From Chloroflexota bacterium (GTDB taxonomy: Bacteria > Chloroflexota > Anaerolineae > B4-G1 > SLSP01): a DNA stretch of 64,000 nucleotides. Below are positions 26,011 through 35,782 of the stretch, one piece after another (position 1 is the stretch's first letter; the number at the start of each line of letters is the position of its first letter). Where the stretch lies: assembly GCA_019873645.1 (NCBI GenBank), contig JAIOAX010000010.1, positions 1 through 64,000 of the forward strand. The letters are read 5' to 3'. The notes under the pieces are model-generated. The model was not told the DNA's origin. It did not search any database and saw only the letters and a list, made by a program, of their open reading frames with translations. The position numbers and the translations under genes are program-made.

Positions 26011-27282
26011 ATGGCACGACGAGCAATACGCGAATATGACGCCAAGCGCCTGCTGGCGCGCTATCTGCCGGATTATCTTCCCGGTTTCAGTTATCCTGGC
26101 AAGATTGTCCTGGTGGAGGCCGACACAGACTGGGACCGCCTGATTGCCGAGCATCCCTGGTTGTTGACCGACCGGCTGGTAGTCAAACCCGACCAATTGT
26201 TCGGCAAACGGGGCAAACACGGCCTGCTGGGGCTAAACCTCGACTGCGCCGGCGCGAAAGCCTGGATTGCCGAACGGATGCACAAAGAAGTGACCGTCGG
26301 CAAGGTGACGGACAGACTTTCGGTCTTCATGATCGAGCCGTTCGTCCCCCATGACCAGCGCGATGAGATGTTCGTCGCGATCCGCACCGAGCGGGAACAG
26401 GACGTCATCTACTTTTCCCTGAAGGGCGGTATTGATATCGAAGAGAACTGGGATTCGGTGGTGCAAATCGGCGTGCCGGTGCTCAGCACCATCGAGAATG
26501 TAGATATTGCCGGACAACTGCCCAATTTTGAAGGTAAGCCGGGCGTCGTGGCGTTCATCACGGCGCTCTACAAGTTCTTTGTGGATCTGGCCTTCACGTA
26601 TCTGGAAATTAACCCCTTCGCCCTGGTGCGCAACACCGTCATCCCCCTTGACTTTGTGGGGCAGGTGGATGATACGGCGGCCTTCGAGGCGGGGCGTAAG
26701 TGGGGAGAACTGCCTTTCCCGCCGGCGTTCGGGATGCACTACACACCGGAAGAGGCTTACATCCGCAGCCTCGACGAAAAGGGCGGTTCGAGCCTCAAAC
26801 TGACCGTTCTCAATCCGCGTGGTCGCGTCTGGCCGATGATCGCCGGCGGCGGGGCCAGCGTCATCTACGCGGATACCGTCACCGATTTGGGCTATGCTGA
26901 GGAACTGGCCTGCTACGGTGAGTATTCCGGCAACCCCACTACCGACGAGACCCGCGAGTATGCCCGCACCTTGCTCGACCTGATGACCCGTCATCCTGAC
27001 CCGCAGGGGCGTCCCAAATTCCTGCTCATCGGCGGTGGCATCGCCAACTTCACCGATGTCGCCAAAACCTTCACCGGCATTGTGGACGCGCTGCGCGAAT
27101 ACAAAGATCGTTTGCGCGAGAACAACGTGCATATCTACGTGCGACGCGGCGGCCCCAATTACCAGGAAGGGCTGGCGTTGATGCGCAAGTTGGGCGACGA
27201 ACTCGGCATACCGATTCAGGTCTACGGGCCGGAAACGCACATGACGCGCATTGTCACCATGGCCTTGGCGGAAGGGAGATAA
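26011..27282 (+). CDS. aclB: ATP-citrate lyase, ATP-grasp (small) subunit
   Basis: 423 residues, corresponding to the N-terminal part of animal ACLY. With AclA it cleaves citrate to acetyl-CoA and oxaloacetate using ATP and CoA. 'DTDWDRLIAEHPWLLTDRLV' and 'VVKPDQLFGKRGKHGLLGLN' form the ATP-grasp start, 'TYLEINPFALV' the metal site, and 'GGGASVIYADTVTDLG', 'YGEYSGNPT' and 'RRGGPNYQEGL' the citrate-binding Rossmann-like domain. Prokaryotic convention calls this AclB (plants use the opposite letters). The stop is 6 bp from the aclA start. Confidence 0.95.
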   Translation: MARRAIREYDAKRLLARYLPDYLPGFSYPGKIVLVEADTDWDRLIAEHPWLLTDRLVVKPDQLFGKRGKHGLLGLNLDCAGAKAWIAERMHKEVTVGKVTDRLSVFMIEPFVPHDQRDEMFVAIRTEREQDVIYFSLKGGIDIEENWDSVVQIGVPVLSTIENVDIAGQLPNFEGKPGVVAFITALYKFFVDLAFTYLEINPFALVRNTVIPLDFVGQVDDTAAFEAGRKWGELPFPPAFGMHYTPEEAYIRSLDEKGGSSLKLTVLNPRGRVWPMIAGGGASVIYADTVTDLGYAEELACYGEYSGNPTTDETREYARTLLDLMTRHPDPQGRPKFLLIGGGIANFTDVAKTFTGIVDALREYKDRLRENNVHIYVRRGGPNYQEGLALMRKLGDELGIPIQVYGPETHMTRIVTMALAEGR

Positions 27283-27288
27283 ACAGCG

Positions 27289-29118
27289 ATGGACAAACCC
27301 TGGTACATCCTCTTTGATCGTTCGACAACTGCAATTGTCTACGGCATGCAAACGGCCGCCGTGCAGCGCATGCTGGATTTCGATTACCTGTGCCGCCGCA
27401 CGACGCCTTCGGTGGCGGCCATCGTCAACCCGACAGGCGAGCCGGGGATTCACCGTCCGTTCTTCGGCAGCCGCGAAGTGATGATCCCCATCTACACCAC
27501 GCTCGCCGAGGCAGCCGCCGCGCACCCGGAGGCGGACGTGATGATCAACTTTGCCAGCTTCCGCTCCGCTTTTGCTTCGACGATGGAGGCGCTGGCCCTG
27601 CCGAACATTCGCACCATCGCCGTCATTGCCGAGGGCGTGCCGGAGCGTCAATCACGCATCATGGCGGCGAAGGCGCGCCAACTGGGCAAGGTCATCATCG
27701 GCCCGGCGACGGTCGGCGGGTTGGCGGCGGGCGCGTTCAAGATCGGTAACACCGGCGGGCCTCCGGATAACATCATCGAAGCGAAACTTCATCGCCCCGG
27801 CAGCGTGGGGTATGTGGGCAAGAGCGGCGGCCTCACCAACGAGACCTTCAACATTGTCGCGCGCAACGCCGACGGCATTTACGAGGGCATCGCCATCGGC
27901 GGCGACGCCTATCCGGGTTCGCGCCTGATTGACCACCTGTTGCGTTATGAGGCCAATCCCGACATCAAAATGCTCGTCTGTCTGGGTGAGCTAGGCGGCA
28001 ACGAGGAATACGCCATCGTGGACGCGCTCAAGGATGGGCGCATCACCAAACCGTTGGTCATTTGGGTGACAGGCACCTGCGCCAAAGTCTTCCCCACGAG
28101 CGTGCAATTCGGACACGCGGGCGCGAAGGCCGGCGGCGCGGCGGAAACCGCCGACGCGAAGAATGCCGCGCTGCGCGAGGCCGGCGCGATTGTGCCGGAT
28201 TCCTTCGACACCTTTGGCGACAAAATCCGCGAGGTTTACGAAAAGTTGCGGGCGGAAGGCAAAATCACGCCTATCGAGGAGCCAACGCCGCCTCCGATGC
28301 CGATGGATTACGCGACGGCCGTGCGTCAGGGGCTGATCCGCAAGCCCACCAACTTCATCTCCACCATCTCCGACGACCGCGGCGAAGAGCTAACCTACAA
28401 CAAGATTCCCATCACCGAAGTCATCGCGCGCGAGATGGGGATCGGCGGCGTCATCGGGCTCCTGTGGTTCAAGCGCGAGCTGCCCGAATATGCCCGCCGT
28501 TTCATCGAGCTGACCCTGGTGATCGTGGCCGATCACGGGCCGGCGGTCAGCGCGGCGCACAACGCGATCGTGGCCGCGCGCGCCGGCAAGGACCTCATCT
28601 CCTCGCTGGTGAGCGGCCTGTTGACCGTTGGCCCGCGCTTTGGCGGCGCGATTGACGACGCTGCCCGCACCTTCAAGCGCGCTTTCGACCAGGGGATGAC
28701 GCCGCAGCAGTTTGTGGATGATATGAAGGCCAAAGGCATCCTCATCCCCGGCATCGGCCACCGCATCAAGAGCGTGCAGAACCCGGATATGCGCGTCACC
28801 ATCGTCAAGGAGTTCGCCAGGAGCCACTTCACCGCGACGCCGCTGCTGGATTTTGCGCTGGAAGTTGAGAAGATCACTACGGCCAAGCGCAACAATCTGA
28901 TCCTCAACGTGGACGGCTGTATCGGCATCTGCCTGGTGGATATGTTGAGCAGTTGCGGCTTCACCCCGGCCGAAGTCAACGATATGGTTGAACTGGGCTA
29001 CTTCAACGGCATCTTCGTCCTGGGGCGCAGCATCGGCGTGATGGGGCACTACTTCGATCAAGTGCGACTCAAGCAGCCGCTCTATCGCCATCCGTGGGAC
29101 GATATTTTGTATTTGTGA
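27289..29118 (+). CDS. aclA: ATP-citrate lyase, catalytic (large) subunit
   Basis: 609 residues, corresponding to the C-terminal two thirds of animal ACLY. A CoA-binding/ligase domain ('[20 protein letters not shown]') contains the phosphorylated His276 in '[11 protein letters not shown]'. A citrate-synthase-like domain follows with '[20 protein letters not shown]', '[16 protein letters not shown]' and the terminal '[12 protein letters not shown]'. All key segments are intact. ACL is a key enzyme of the reductive TCA cycle; here it follows aclB, icd and acn. The stop overlaps the start of the downstream solute-binding pseudogene (GTGA). Confidence 0.96.
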   Translation: MDKPWYILFDRSTTAIVYGMQTAAVQRMLDFDYLCRRTTPSVAAIVNPTGEPGIHRPFFGSREVMIPIYTTLAEAAAAHPEADVMINFASFRSAFASTMEALALPNIRTIAVIAEGVPERQSRIMAAKARQLGKVIIGPATVGGLAAGAFKIGNTGGPPDNIIEAKLHRPGSVGYVGKSGGLTNETFNIVARNADGIYEGIAIGGDAYPGSRLIDHLLRYEANPDIKMLVCLGELGGNEEYAIVDALKDGRITKPLVIWVTGTCAKVFPTSVQFGHAGAKAGGAAETADAKNAALREAGAIVPDSFDTFGDKIREVYEKLRAEGKITPIEEPTPPPMPMDYATAVRQGLIRKPTNFISTISDDRGEELTYNKIPITEVIAREMGIGGVIGLLWFKRELPEYARRFIELTLVIVADHGPAVSAAHNAIVAARAGKDLISSLVSGLLTVGPRFGGAIDDAARTFKRAFDQGMTPQQFVDDMKAKGILIPGIGHRIKSVQNPDMRVTIVKEFARSHFTATPLLDFALEVEKITTAKRNNLILNVDGCIGICLVDMLSSCGFTPAEVNDMVELGYFNGIFVLGRSIGVMGHYFDQVRLKQPLYRHPWDDILYL

Positions 29119-31722
29119 GAGTTTGGCAGTTGAATGTGAAACTATTATTCGCTGTGGCTATTCTGTTTTCGGTGATGACGTGTCTCCCGGCCTGCTCTTC
29201 GGCCACGGTAACGCCGCCTCCCACCTCAGACTCCGTCATACGCATCACTTTTCTGGCCGATACGGCTGTCTGGAACCATTATCGCCGCCTGGCCGAGATT
29301 TTCAACGCCCAGCAAGCTGCTGTCCAGGTCATTGTTCTAAACCCGGACGAGGCCGCGCCCGCGGCACAACCTCAAACTCCGGTGGAACGGTTGACGCAAT
29401 TGGCCGCCTCCGCCGACGTCTTTTTGAGCGAGGCATTGGATCCCACCACCTTAGCCGCCAGCCGCGCCGTACAGAATGTGCAGCCTTTTCTGCAAACCGA
29501 CGGCAATTTCAATCTCACCGATGTATACACAGGCCTCTTGCCGCTGATGCAGTCCACTGCCGGCGTATGGGGTATCCCTGTGACCGTGCGCCCCTGGCTG
29601 ATCTTCTACAACGCATCTTTGTTCGATGCCGCCGGTCTCCCCTACCCTCAACCTGGATGGACGTTGGAAGATTTTTTGACCGCCGTTCAGACCCTGACCC
29701 GCCCTGACGCCGGTGTTTGGGGTTTCGCCGAGGCCGAGGCTTACCAGAGCGTCGAAGCCTTTGCACTGGCGTCTGGGAGCGCGTGGGTGGATGACCAGGC
29801 GCGCCCCATGTATACCGACGCGCAGTTGGAGGCAGCCGTCCGGTGGTACATGGAACTGGCGACGGTTTACCATGTCATGCCTGGCCCGGATTCGGCAGAC
29901 GCACCGGGTAAAGGCGGACTACGTTTGGCGCAGCTGGATCGCGCGGGAATGTGGGCCGGAACGCCCGGTTTTGCCCTCGACGCGGATGTCGGCGTAGCGC
30001 CCTTCCCAGGCAGCTCACAGGGACGGGCCTTAGTGGAGATTGAAGCCGCTTACATCAGTGCGGGCAGTTCCAATCCGACAGCCACCTGGGAATGGGTCAT
30101 ATTTCTGACCCACCAGCTTCCGCCGACAGGACGTTTGCCGGTGCGACAATCCGTCTATACCGAATCTTATCGCCGAACTCTCTCACCGGCGACCGAGGCC
30201 GTCTACCGGCACATTCTGGAACGCCTGACGCCGACAGCGCGGCGCTACCCCTGGTTTCGCGCTTCGTGGGCCTGGTATGTGACTGAAGGCGTGCCGGCTA
30301 TCTTGCGCAAGGAAACCACCCTCTCGATGGCTCTGGAAGCTGCCTTAAACCATGCCTTAGCGGCGCAGGGACTTCCCTCTGTGACAACCAACACGCCGGT
30401 TGCTCTGACCCCACCGCCTCCCACGCAACCCGGCGTTATTTATCTGAAGAGCCGCATCACCGGTATGCAATGGAGCGAACATGACTTACTGGCGCAACGC
30501 CTCCGGCAGCAATTTTACGAAAAACACACTGGCGTCCAGCTTGATTTCGTCGCGGTGCATATTCAGGGAACCGAAACCCTGACCGAGGTAGCTGCCAGCG
30601 CCGATGTCGTCCCCGTCTATCCTGGCTATGCGCTTCAATCAGATATGTATTTCCTGGATCTAATGCCGTTTATAACTGCCGACGCAACTTTTGCCGAAGA
30701 CGATTTCTACCCTGTGACGCTGGCCGTCTATCGTCATCGAGGAAAACAGTGGGGATTGCCGAGCACTGTAGATGCTACCTTGCTTTTTTACAACCGGGAG
30801 TTATTCGATGCTGCCGGTGTGGCTTACCCACAGGCGGGGTGGACATGGGAAGATCTCCGGACCGCTGCGCAACAGCTCAGCTATGGTGAGGTTCCACAGC
30901 GGCAATGGGGGCTGGTCACCCTGAATACGGGATGGCTGACGCTGCCACTCCTGCTCGCCGCGCAGCGCGGCGGCGCCCTGGTGGACAACCCGACCGCCCC
31001 TACAGCGCCCACGTTGGATGATCCGCGCCTGGCCGAAGCTGCGCGTTGGTTCCAGAATCTGGCTTACCAGGATCAGACGCTGGCGCCTCCCGCGTTTGAT
31101 ATGGGGGGTTTTTATGGATGGGGAAGCGTTATACTGTAACCATCAGGCAGCTATGTGGATTGCCAATGAGACTGCCGTGCAAACCTGGAAGGACTGTGAT
31201 ATTGCTCTGGGGATCGCGCCGGTGCCGGTGGATGGGCAGCCGGTAACGTTTTACACCATTTTTGGGCACGCCATTCCCAAGACCTCTTCCCATCCGCAGC
31301 TTGCCTGGGAGTGGCTTTCCTTCGCTACCCATCAATCCCAACTCTGGCTAGGTATGCCGGCGCGCCGTTCATTGCTGGCGCGTGTCGAGATAACGAAATT
31401 TCCCCAAGACCCGGAGATGCAAATAGCCCTGCGGAAAGCTTACCAGGAAACCTTGAGCGTTTACCAATCCGCCGATGCGCTCCTGTTAGGGGTATCGCCC
31501 TGGGGCGACGTGCTGGAACGGCTGTACGCGTAAGCGCTGCGTCAAAGCTGGACAACACGCGAGGACCCGGCCGAGCTTCTGCCGCTGGCGCAGGCCGCCG
31601 CACAAGCGTATGTCGCCTGTCTGGGAGACGCTACCGATGACGTCCAGCACGCTGCCGCTTGTGAAACCCAGGCCGGCGTCCCCTCGTGGTTTGCGCTTTT
31701 TAACATCCCCGGCCAACCCTGA
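29115..31722 (+). pseudogene. Tandem double solute-binding lipoprotein, frameshifted and nonsense-interrupted
   Basis: Starts at GTG 29115 (or GTG 29136) with a lipoprotein signal ending 'MTCLPACSS'. Two family 1 sugar-binding-type domains lie in one chain: domain 1 (about residues 30-430) and domain 2 (from about 450), with matching cores 'LIFYNASLFDAAGLPYPQPG' and 'LLFYNRELFDAAGVAYPQAG'. The first frame stops at 31137-31139. Homology continues one frame away from about 31100 ('NHQAAMWIANETAV', 'LAWEWLSFATH') to TAA 31531-31533, and then in that frame to TGA 31720-31722 ('QAAAQAYVACLGDATDD'). One frameshift plus one nonsense codon therefore break it. No permease genes are adjacent. Confidence 0.8.
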
Positions 31723-31733
31723 GACAAAGACTG

Positions 31734-31760
31734 TAGACATTTCTCTTTTTACGCTATAAT
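31734..31760 (+). promoter_or_regulatory. Promoter of the HAD phosphatase gene
   Basis: TAGACA (31734-31739), 15-bp spacer, perfect TATAAT (31755-31760). An 8-bp hairpin (gcgaaggt / accttcgc, near 31785-31808) lies in the leader before the start at 31832. Confidence 0.5.
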
Positions 31761-31831
31761 AGCCGCTGCTGAGTTCTTCCTTGCGAAGGTCAACGGACAC
31801 CTTCGCCAGGTTGTTGTTAGAGAGATGAAAA

Positions 31832-32674
31832 GTGAAACCAGGTCTTGTGGCAACTGATATTGACGGTACATTGGCGAACGATCAGGGTGTGTTATCCGAC
31901 TTCACCGTGGCTGTGTTGCGGCAAGTCTTGGATCGCGGCGTGCCTGTGGTTCTCGTGACCGGGCTGAACCCATGGCCCACGCGCCGTTATGTTGAACAGA
32001 TCGGCCACGGCGTCCGTGCCATCACGCTCAATGGCATCTTTCTGCTCGAAGACGGCGAGGTTCACGAGGGATTCCTGGTTGATCCGGCAGTGGCACGCGC
32101 GGCGGCAGAGTACATCGTGGCTCAAGGCTATGTTCCGCTGGTTTACGGCGTGGATGGCGTCAGCCGCTATCTGCCGGTAGATGGCAGTATGGCCGAGGTC
32201 GCGTGGCTCATTGCGCAGCGTCCCTACCAGCCTTACCGGGCCGTCGAGTCCATAGACGCGCTCTTTGCCGTGCGCCCGGCGCAGGTCTCGGTTTGTGATC
32301 ATGATGCGCGTGTGGCCGAATTGTATCCTTCCTTGACCGCAGCCTTCGGCGACCGGGCTTACGTCGTCTACGCGCCGGGGCGGCGCGCCTGGGTTGAAGT
32401 GAATCATCCGCAGGCGCGCAAAGATGTGGCATTGCTGGCGCTGGCGGCGCGTTTGGGCATTGCACCCGAGGCGATCGTCTATTTTGGCGACAGCCTCAAC
32501 GACTTGGTGGTTTTCCGTGCGTTGCCCCATAGCGTGGCCGTCGAAAACGCCCGCCCTGAAGTCAAAGCGCTGGCGTGGCGGATCGCGCCTTCGAATAACG
32601 CCGATGGCGTCGCGCGGATGGTGGCGGAGTTATTGGGAATTGAGGTCGTTGACAAATCCGATATTTTGTTGTAG
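31832..32674 (+). CDS. Cof-type HAD-IIB phosphatase (second copy)
   Basis: 280 residues from a GTG behind 'gagatgaaaa'. Motif I 'ATDIDGTLANDQG', motif II 'VTGLNPWPT', the Lys of motif III in 'HPQARKDVALLAL' and motif IV 'YFGDSLNDLVVF' are all present. This is the same broad family as 7305-8129 but a different subgroup. Substrate unknown. It ends near a degenerate antitoxin gene. Confidence 0.9.
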   Translation: MKPGLVATDIDGTLANDQGVLSDFTVAVLRQVLDRGVPVVLVTGLNPWPTRRYVEQIGHGVRAITLNGIFLLEDGEVHEGFLVDPAVARAAAEYIVAQGYVPLVYGVDGVSRYLPVDGSMAEVAWLIAQRPYQPYRAVESIDALFAVRPAQVSVCDHDARVAELYPSLTAAFGDRAYVVYAPGRRAWVEVNHPQARKDVALLALAARLGIAPEAIVYFGDSLNDLVVFRALPHSVAVENARPEVKALAWRIAPSNNADGVARMVAELLGIEVVDKSDILL

Positions 32675-32710
32675 CATATTTGTAGACCAACTGAAGCACA
32701 GAGGTGTACT

Positions 32711-32966
32711 ATGGAATTTGTCACCGTGCGCGATCTCAGAATTCGCTCGGCAGAGATATGGGAAAAATTGCGCGAACAGGGTGAATTGGTGTTGACCAAC
32801 AACGGCAAACCCATCACTATCCTCAGTGGTGTCGAGCAGAACTCTGTCGAAGAGGTTCTGGGCATGGTGCGGCGCGCGCGCGCAGGCTGCCGTCTCGCGG
32901 CTGCGTCAGGCGGCGGCGCAGACCGGCGTTGAGCAACTCTCGCTTGATGATGTGAATGTCGAATGA
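32711..32966 (+). pseudogene. Phd/YefM-like antitoxin, frameshifted
   Basis: Begins 'MEFVTVRDLRIRSAEIWEKL' and 'LVLTNNGKPITIL', the Phd/YefM fold that binds operator DNA and a partner toxin. At the alternating CG run near 32875 the frame breaks. The neighbouring frame continues 'AAVSRLRQAAAQTGVEQLSL' 'DDVNVE' to TGA at 32964-32966. Polymerase slippage at the CG run is the obvious cause. No toxin gene follows. Confidence 0.72.
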
Positions 32967-32979
32967 AAAAACTAAAAAT

Positions 32980-33120
32980 CTCACTACGGAGTCGCAGAGG
33001 GCACAAAGATTTTTATGTCGGATTCAATAAGATTAAGTCTTTCGCGTTTGAGTAATAATTTATTGATTTAAACTTGAATTTTCTTCGGCATTCTTTGCGT
33101 CTCTGCGGTGAATTGGACTT
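32980..33120. repeat. Inverted repeat of the gcagagg/cgtctctgcg type
   Basis: Left 'actacggagtcgcagagg' plus 'gcacaaag' and right 'ctttgcgtctctgcggtgaa' are near inverse complements about 80 bp apart, around an AT-rich core. This element type is common in intergenic DNA of diverse bacteria. Nothing coding was seen in 32967-33208 apart from this and the terminator that follows. Confidence 0.6.
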
Positions 33121-33160
33121 TTTTCAGGAGAGTCATGAACATGGTACAGGATAACCATCG

Positions 33161-33192
33161 AAACGCCGTCCCCAAGTGGGACGGCGTTTTAT
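33161..33192. terminator. Bidirectional terminator at pheT end
   Basis: 12-bp arms 'aaacgccgtccc' (33161-33172) and 'gggacggcgttt' (33178-33189) with a short loop. T-rich on the + side and A-rich on the other, it can end both pheT (minus) and any + transcript. Confidence 0.75.
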
Positions 33193-33208
33193 GTAAGGAT
33201 TGACAAAG

Positions 33209-35782
33209 TCACGCGCCGCGCACTGTGGCGTTGAGTTGCTTTTGCACCAGCTTGATGATGCGCTCGCGCAATTTGGCGACGTCGTGCTCATCCAGTGGCT
33301 TGCCTGGGGATTGATATGTCAGCGCGAAGGCCAGGCTCTTGCGCCCCGCGCCGATTTGTTCGCCCCGATAGACATCGAACAACAATGCCTGCGTGACCAG
33401 CGGGCGCCCCGCCTCCAGAATGGCGCGCTGGACTGTGGCGGCCGGCAGGTTCTCATCCACGATCAGAGCCAGGTCCTCGTAGACCGGCGGATAATTGGAG
33501 ATTGCCCCGATCTTTTTCTCCGCATCGGCCTGGCGCGCGGCCGCAAGCAGCGCATCCACATCCCACTCCAACAGGGCGACCGGCTGCTCCGGCAGGTCGA
33601 ACGCCTCGCGCACCAGTGGATGCACTTCCCCGACGAATCCAAGTGCACGCTCGGCGACCGTCACAGCAGCGCAGCGCCCCGGATGGAACGTCGGATGTTG
33701 CCCCTTGACCCATTGCGCCTTATCGTCCAATGCCAGCGCGCTTAAGAGCGCGTCCGCGATGCCTTTAAGATCGAAGTAGTCCATCATCTCGCGATCGGTC
33801 GGCGCAAACCAGCGCTCCTGGCGTGGACCGGTCAGTAAAATACACAGGCGGCGCGGTTCGTCTACGCCGGTATCGGCGGTCTCGGTGTTCGGCTCACGCA
33901 TGGCGTAGTAGATGCGTCCGATCTCGAAAATGGCAATGCGTTCCAGGAAACGCAGATTGCTCCAGGCGGTGCGCAAGGCACCGGGCAAGAGTGTGCGCCG
34001 CATTTGTGACCGTTCCGGTGCGAGGTAGTTCTGCAATGGCACCCGCTCTCCGGGTAGCTCCGGCGTCATTTGAGGATCGGGGTGCAGTCGCGCTTCGTCT
34101 TCAGGATCAATCAGGGAATAGGTGATCACCTCATCCAGTCCCAGCCGCGTCAGGATGTCGCGGAGGCGTTCTTCCTCTTCCAGGGCTATGTTACGGCGCA
34201 GGGGCGGCAGTTCTTCCTCAATGAGCGTGACCGGGAATCTGTCGTAGCCCCAGACACGCCCGATGTCCTCCACCAGGTCTACCGGCAAACTCACATCCAG
34301 GCGGTAAGCGGGCACGGTCACGCGCCATACATCCTCGTGTTCCCGCTGCCCCGGCTTGGGGAGATTCTCGGTAGTCTCCACGTGGAATTCCAGGGCGGTC
34401 AGAATACGCAATTGCTCCTCCGGCGAGATGTTCAGCCCCAGGATGCGGTCGGCGAGCGCCGGGCTGTAGTGGATAACGCGTGGCGTTGGCTTGCCGGGGT
34501 ACAGGTCACCGGCGACCGTATCCACACGGGCACCCGCGAGTTGCGCCATCAACTCGGCGGCGCGCGCCGCTGCTACCAGGGCCAGTTCCGAATCCACCCG
34601 CTTGCCGAAGCGCGAACCGGCTTCGGTGGCGAGTTTGAGCATCTGACAGGTGCGGCGGATGTTGATGAAGTTGAAACTTGCGGCTTCCAGGAGGATGTCA
34701 CGGGTATCCTCTTTTACTTCACTGTCCAGCCCGCCCATCACGCCGGCGATGCCGACCGGGCCGCCGCCGTCGGTGATAAGCAACATCTCGCCATCGAAGG
34801 TACGCCGCTCGCCGTCCAGCGTGGTCATCTGTTCACCTGCGGCGGCGCGGCGCACGATGATGGTGGGTTTATCCGTGCCCGGACGCGGGCGGATTCTGGC
34901 GTAGTCGAAGGCGTGCAGCGGCTGACCCAATTCGAGCATGACATAGTTGGTGATGTCCACCACATTGTTGATGGGGCGCATACCGGCACGTTTAAGGCGC
35001 AGTTGCATCCATAGTGGCGACGGGCCGATGTGCACATCGCGGATCATGGTGGCGGTATAGCGGGGGCACAGATCGGGATCGGCAATTTCCAGGGCGGCGA
35101 AGTCGGGCTGGGCTACCACGCTCAAGCCGAGACGCTGTACTGCTTCGATGGGCGTGCGTTTGAGCGGCCGGCGGAAGATGGCGGCGACCTCACGGGCGAT
35201 GCCGTAGACCGATTGCAGGTGTCCGAACGGCCCCTTGATCTCGAAATCCAGGATGTAGTCGCCGAGCACTTCCACCAGCGGCACGCCGACGGGCGTATCC
35301 TCGGGCAGGTAGATGATGTCCGTTTGCTCTTCGGCGAGACCCAACTCTTTCTCCGAGCACACCATCGCCCGTGAGGGGACCCCGCGGATTTTGGTGGGCT
35401 TGAGTTTGGCCTGCACCCAGCCCTCTTTGTGCCCGTCGTAAAGCGTTGCCCCTTCCCAGGCGAAGGCCACCTTGAGGTGCAGGCCGCTCTCGCCCTTGCG
35501 CTCGTACAGGCTCGGCGCCCCGGTCACGACGATTTCCGTCTCCGCGCCGCCGTAGTTCACCTCGGCCAGCACCAGCCGGTCGGCATCGGGATGTGGACGC
35601 ACGGCGAGCACCTCGGCGGTGACAATTTTCTGCGGGTCCCAGGGCAATTCGGCCTCCGGGTAGCCGATGGCCTCGATAGCCTCGACTTCCAGCCCCGCCA
35701 GGTCCAGCCGCGCGCGCAGGTCCGCGATGGGGATGTCTTGGATATTCACATAATCGTTTAGCCAGGATAGTGGTATTTTCAT
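33209..35782 (-). CDS. pheT: Phenylalanyl-tRNA synthetase beta subunit
   Basis: 857 residues, slightly above the usual 800. An N-terminal tRNA-binding (EMAP-like) domain (about 40-170: 'VTAEVLAVRPHPDADRL') is followed by the B3/B4 editing domain, B5, the catalytic-like core, and a C-terminal FDX-ACB domain ('SNYPPVYEDLALIVDENLPA'). 'SLPVDLVEDIGRVWGYDRFP' is the family core. Its ATG overlaps the stop of the S23 gene (ATGA), so translation is coupled to that insert. It works as alpha2-beta2 with PheS and is controlled by the Phe T-box. Confidence 0.96.
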   Translation of the reverse strand: MKIPLSWLNDYVNIQDIPIADLRARLDLAGLEVEAIEAIGYPEAELPWDPQKIVTAEVLAVRPHPDADRLVLAEVNYGGAETEIVVTGAPSLYERKGESGLHLKVAFAWEGATLYDGHKEGWVQAKLKPTKIRGVPSRAMVCSEKELGLAEEQTDIIYLPEDTPVGVPLVEVLGDYILDFEIKGPFGHLQSVYGIAREVAAIFRRPLKRTPIEAVQRLGLSVVAQPDFAALEIADPDLCPRYTATMIRDVHIGPSPLWMQLRLKRAGMRPINNVVDITNYVMLELGQPLHAFDYARIRPRPGTDKPTIIVRRAAAGEQMTTLDGERRTFDGEMLLITDGGGPVGIAGVMGGLDSEVKEDTRDILLEAASFNFINIRRTCQMLKLATEAGSRFGKRVDSELALVAAARAAELMAQLAGARVDTVAGDLYPGKPTPRVIHYSPALADRILGLNISPEEQLRILTALEFHVETTENLPKPGQREHEDVWRVTVPAYRLDVSLPVDLVEDIGRVWGYDRFPVTLIEEELPPLRRNIALEEEERLRDILTRLGLDEVITYSLIDPEDEARLHPDPQMTPELPGERVPLQNYLAPERSQMRRTLLPGALRTAWSNLRFLERIAIFEIGRIYYAMREPNTETADTGVDEPRRLCILLTGPRQERWFAPTDREMMDYFDLKGIADALLSALALDDKAQWVKGQHPTFHPGRCAAVTVAERALGFVGEVHPLVREAFDLPEQPVALLEWDVDALLAAARQADAEKKIGAISNYPPVYEDLALIVDENLPAATVQRAILEAGRPLVTQALLFDVYRGEQIGAGRKSLAFALTYQSPGKPLDEHDVAKLRERIIKLVQKQLNATVRGA

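Noticed and set aside
20940..29118. Claim of a complete reductive TCA cycle
   Set aside because: Only aconitase, IDH and ACL are in the window; other key enzymes cannot be seen.
12056..31722. Stop-codon reassignment to explain in-frame stops
   Set aside because: TAA, TAG and TGA all occur as lesions, frameshifts accompany them, and core genes end normally at all three.
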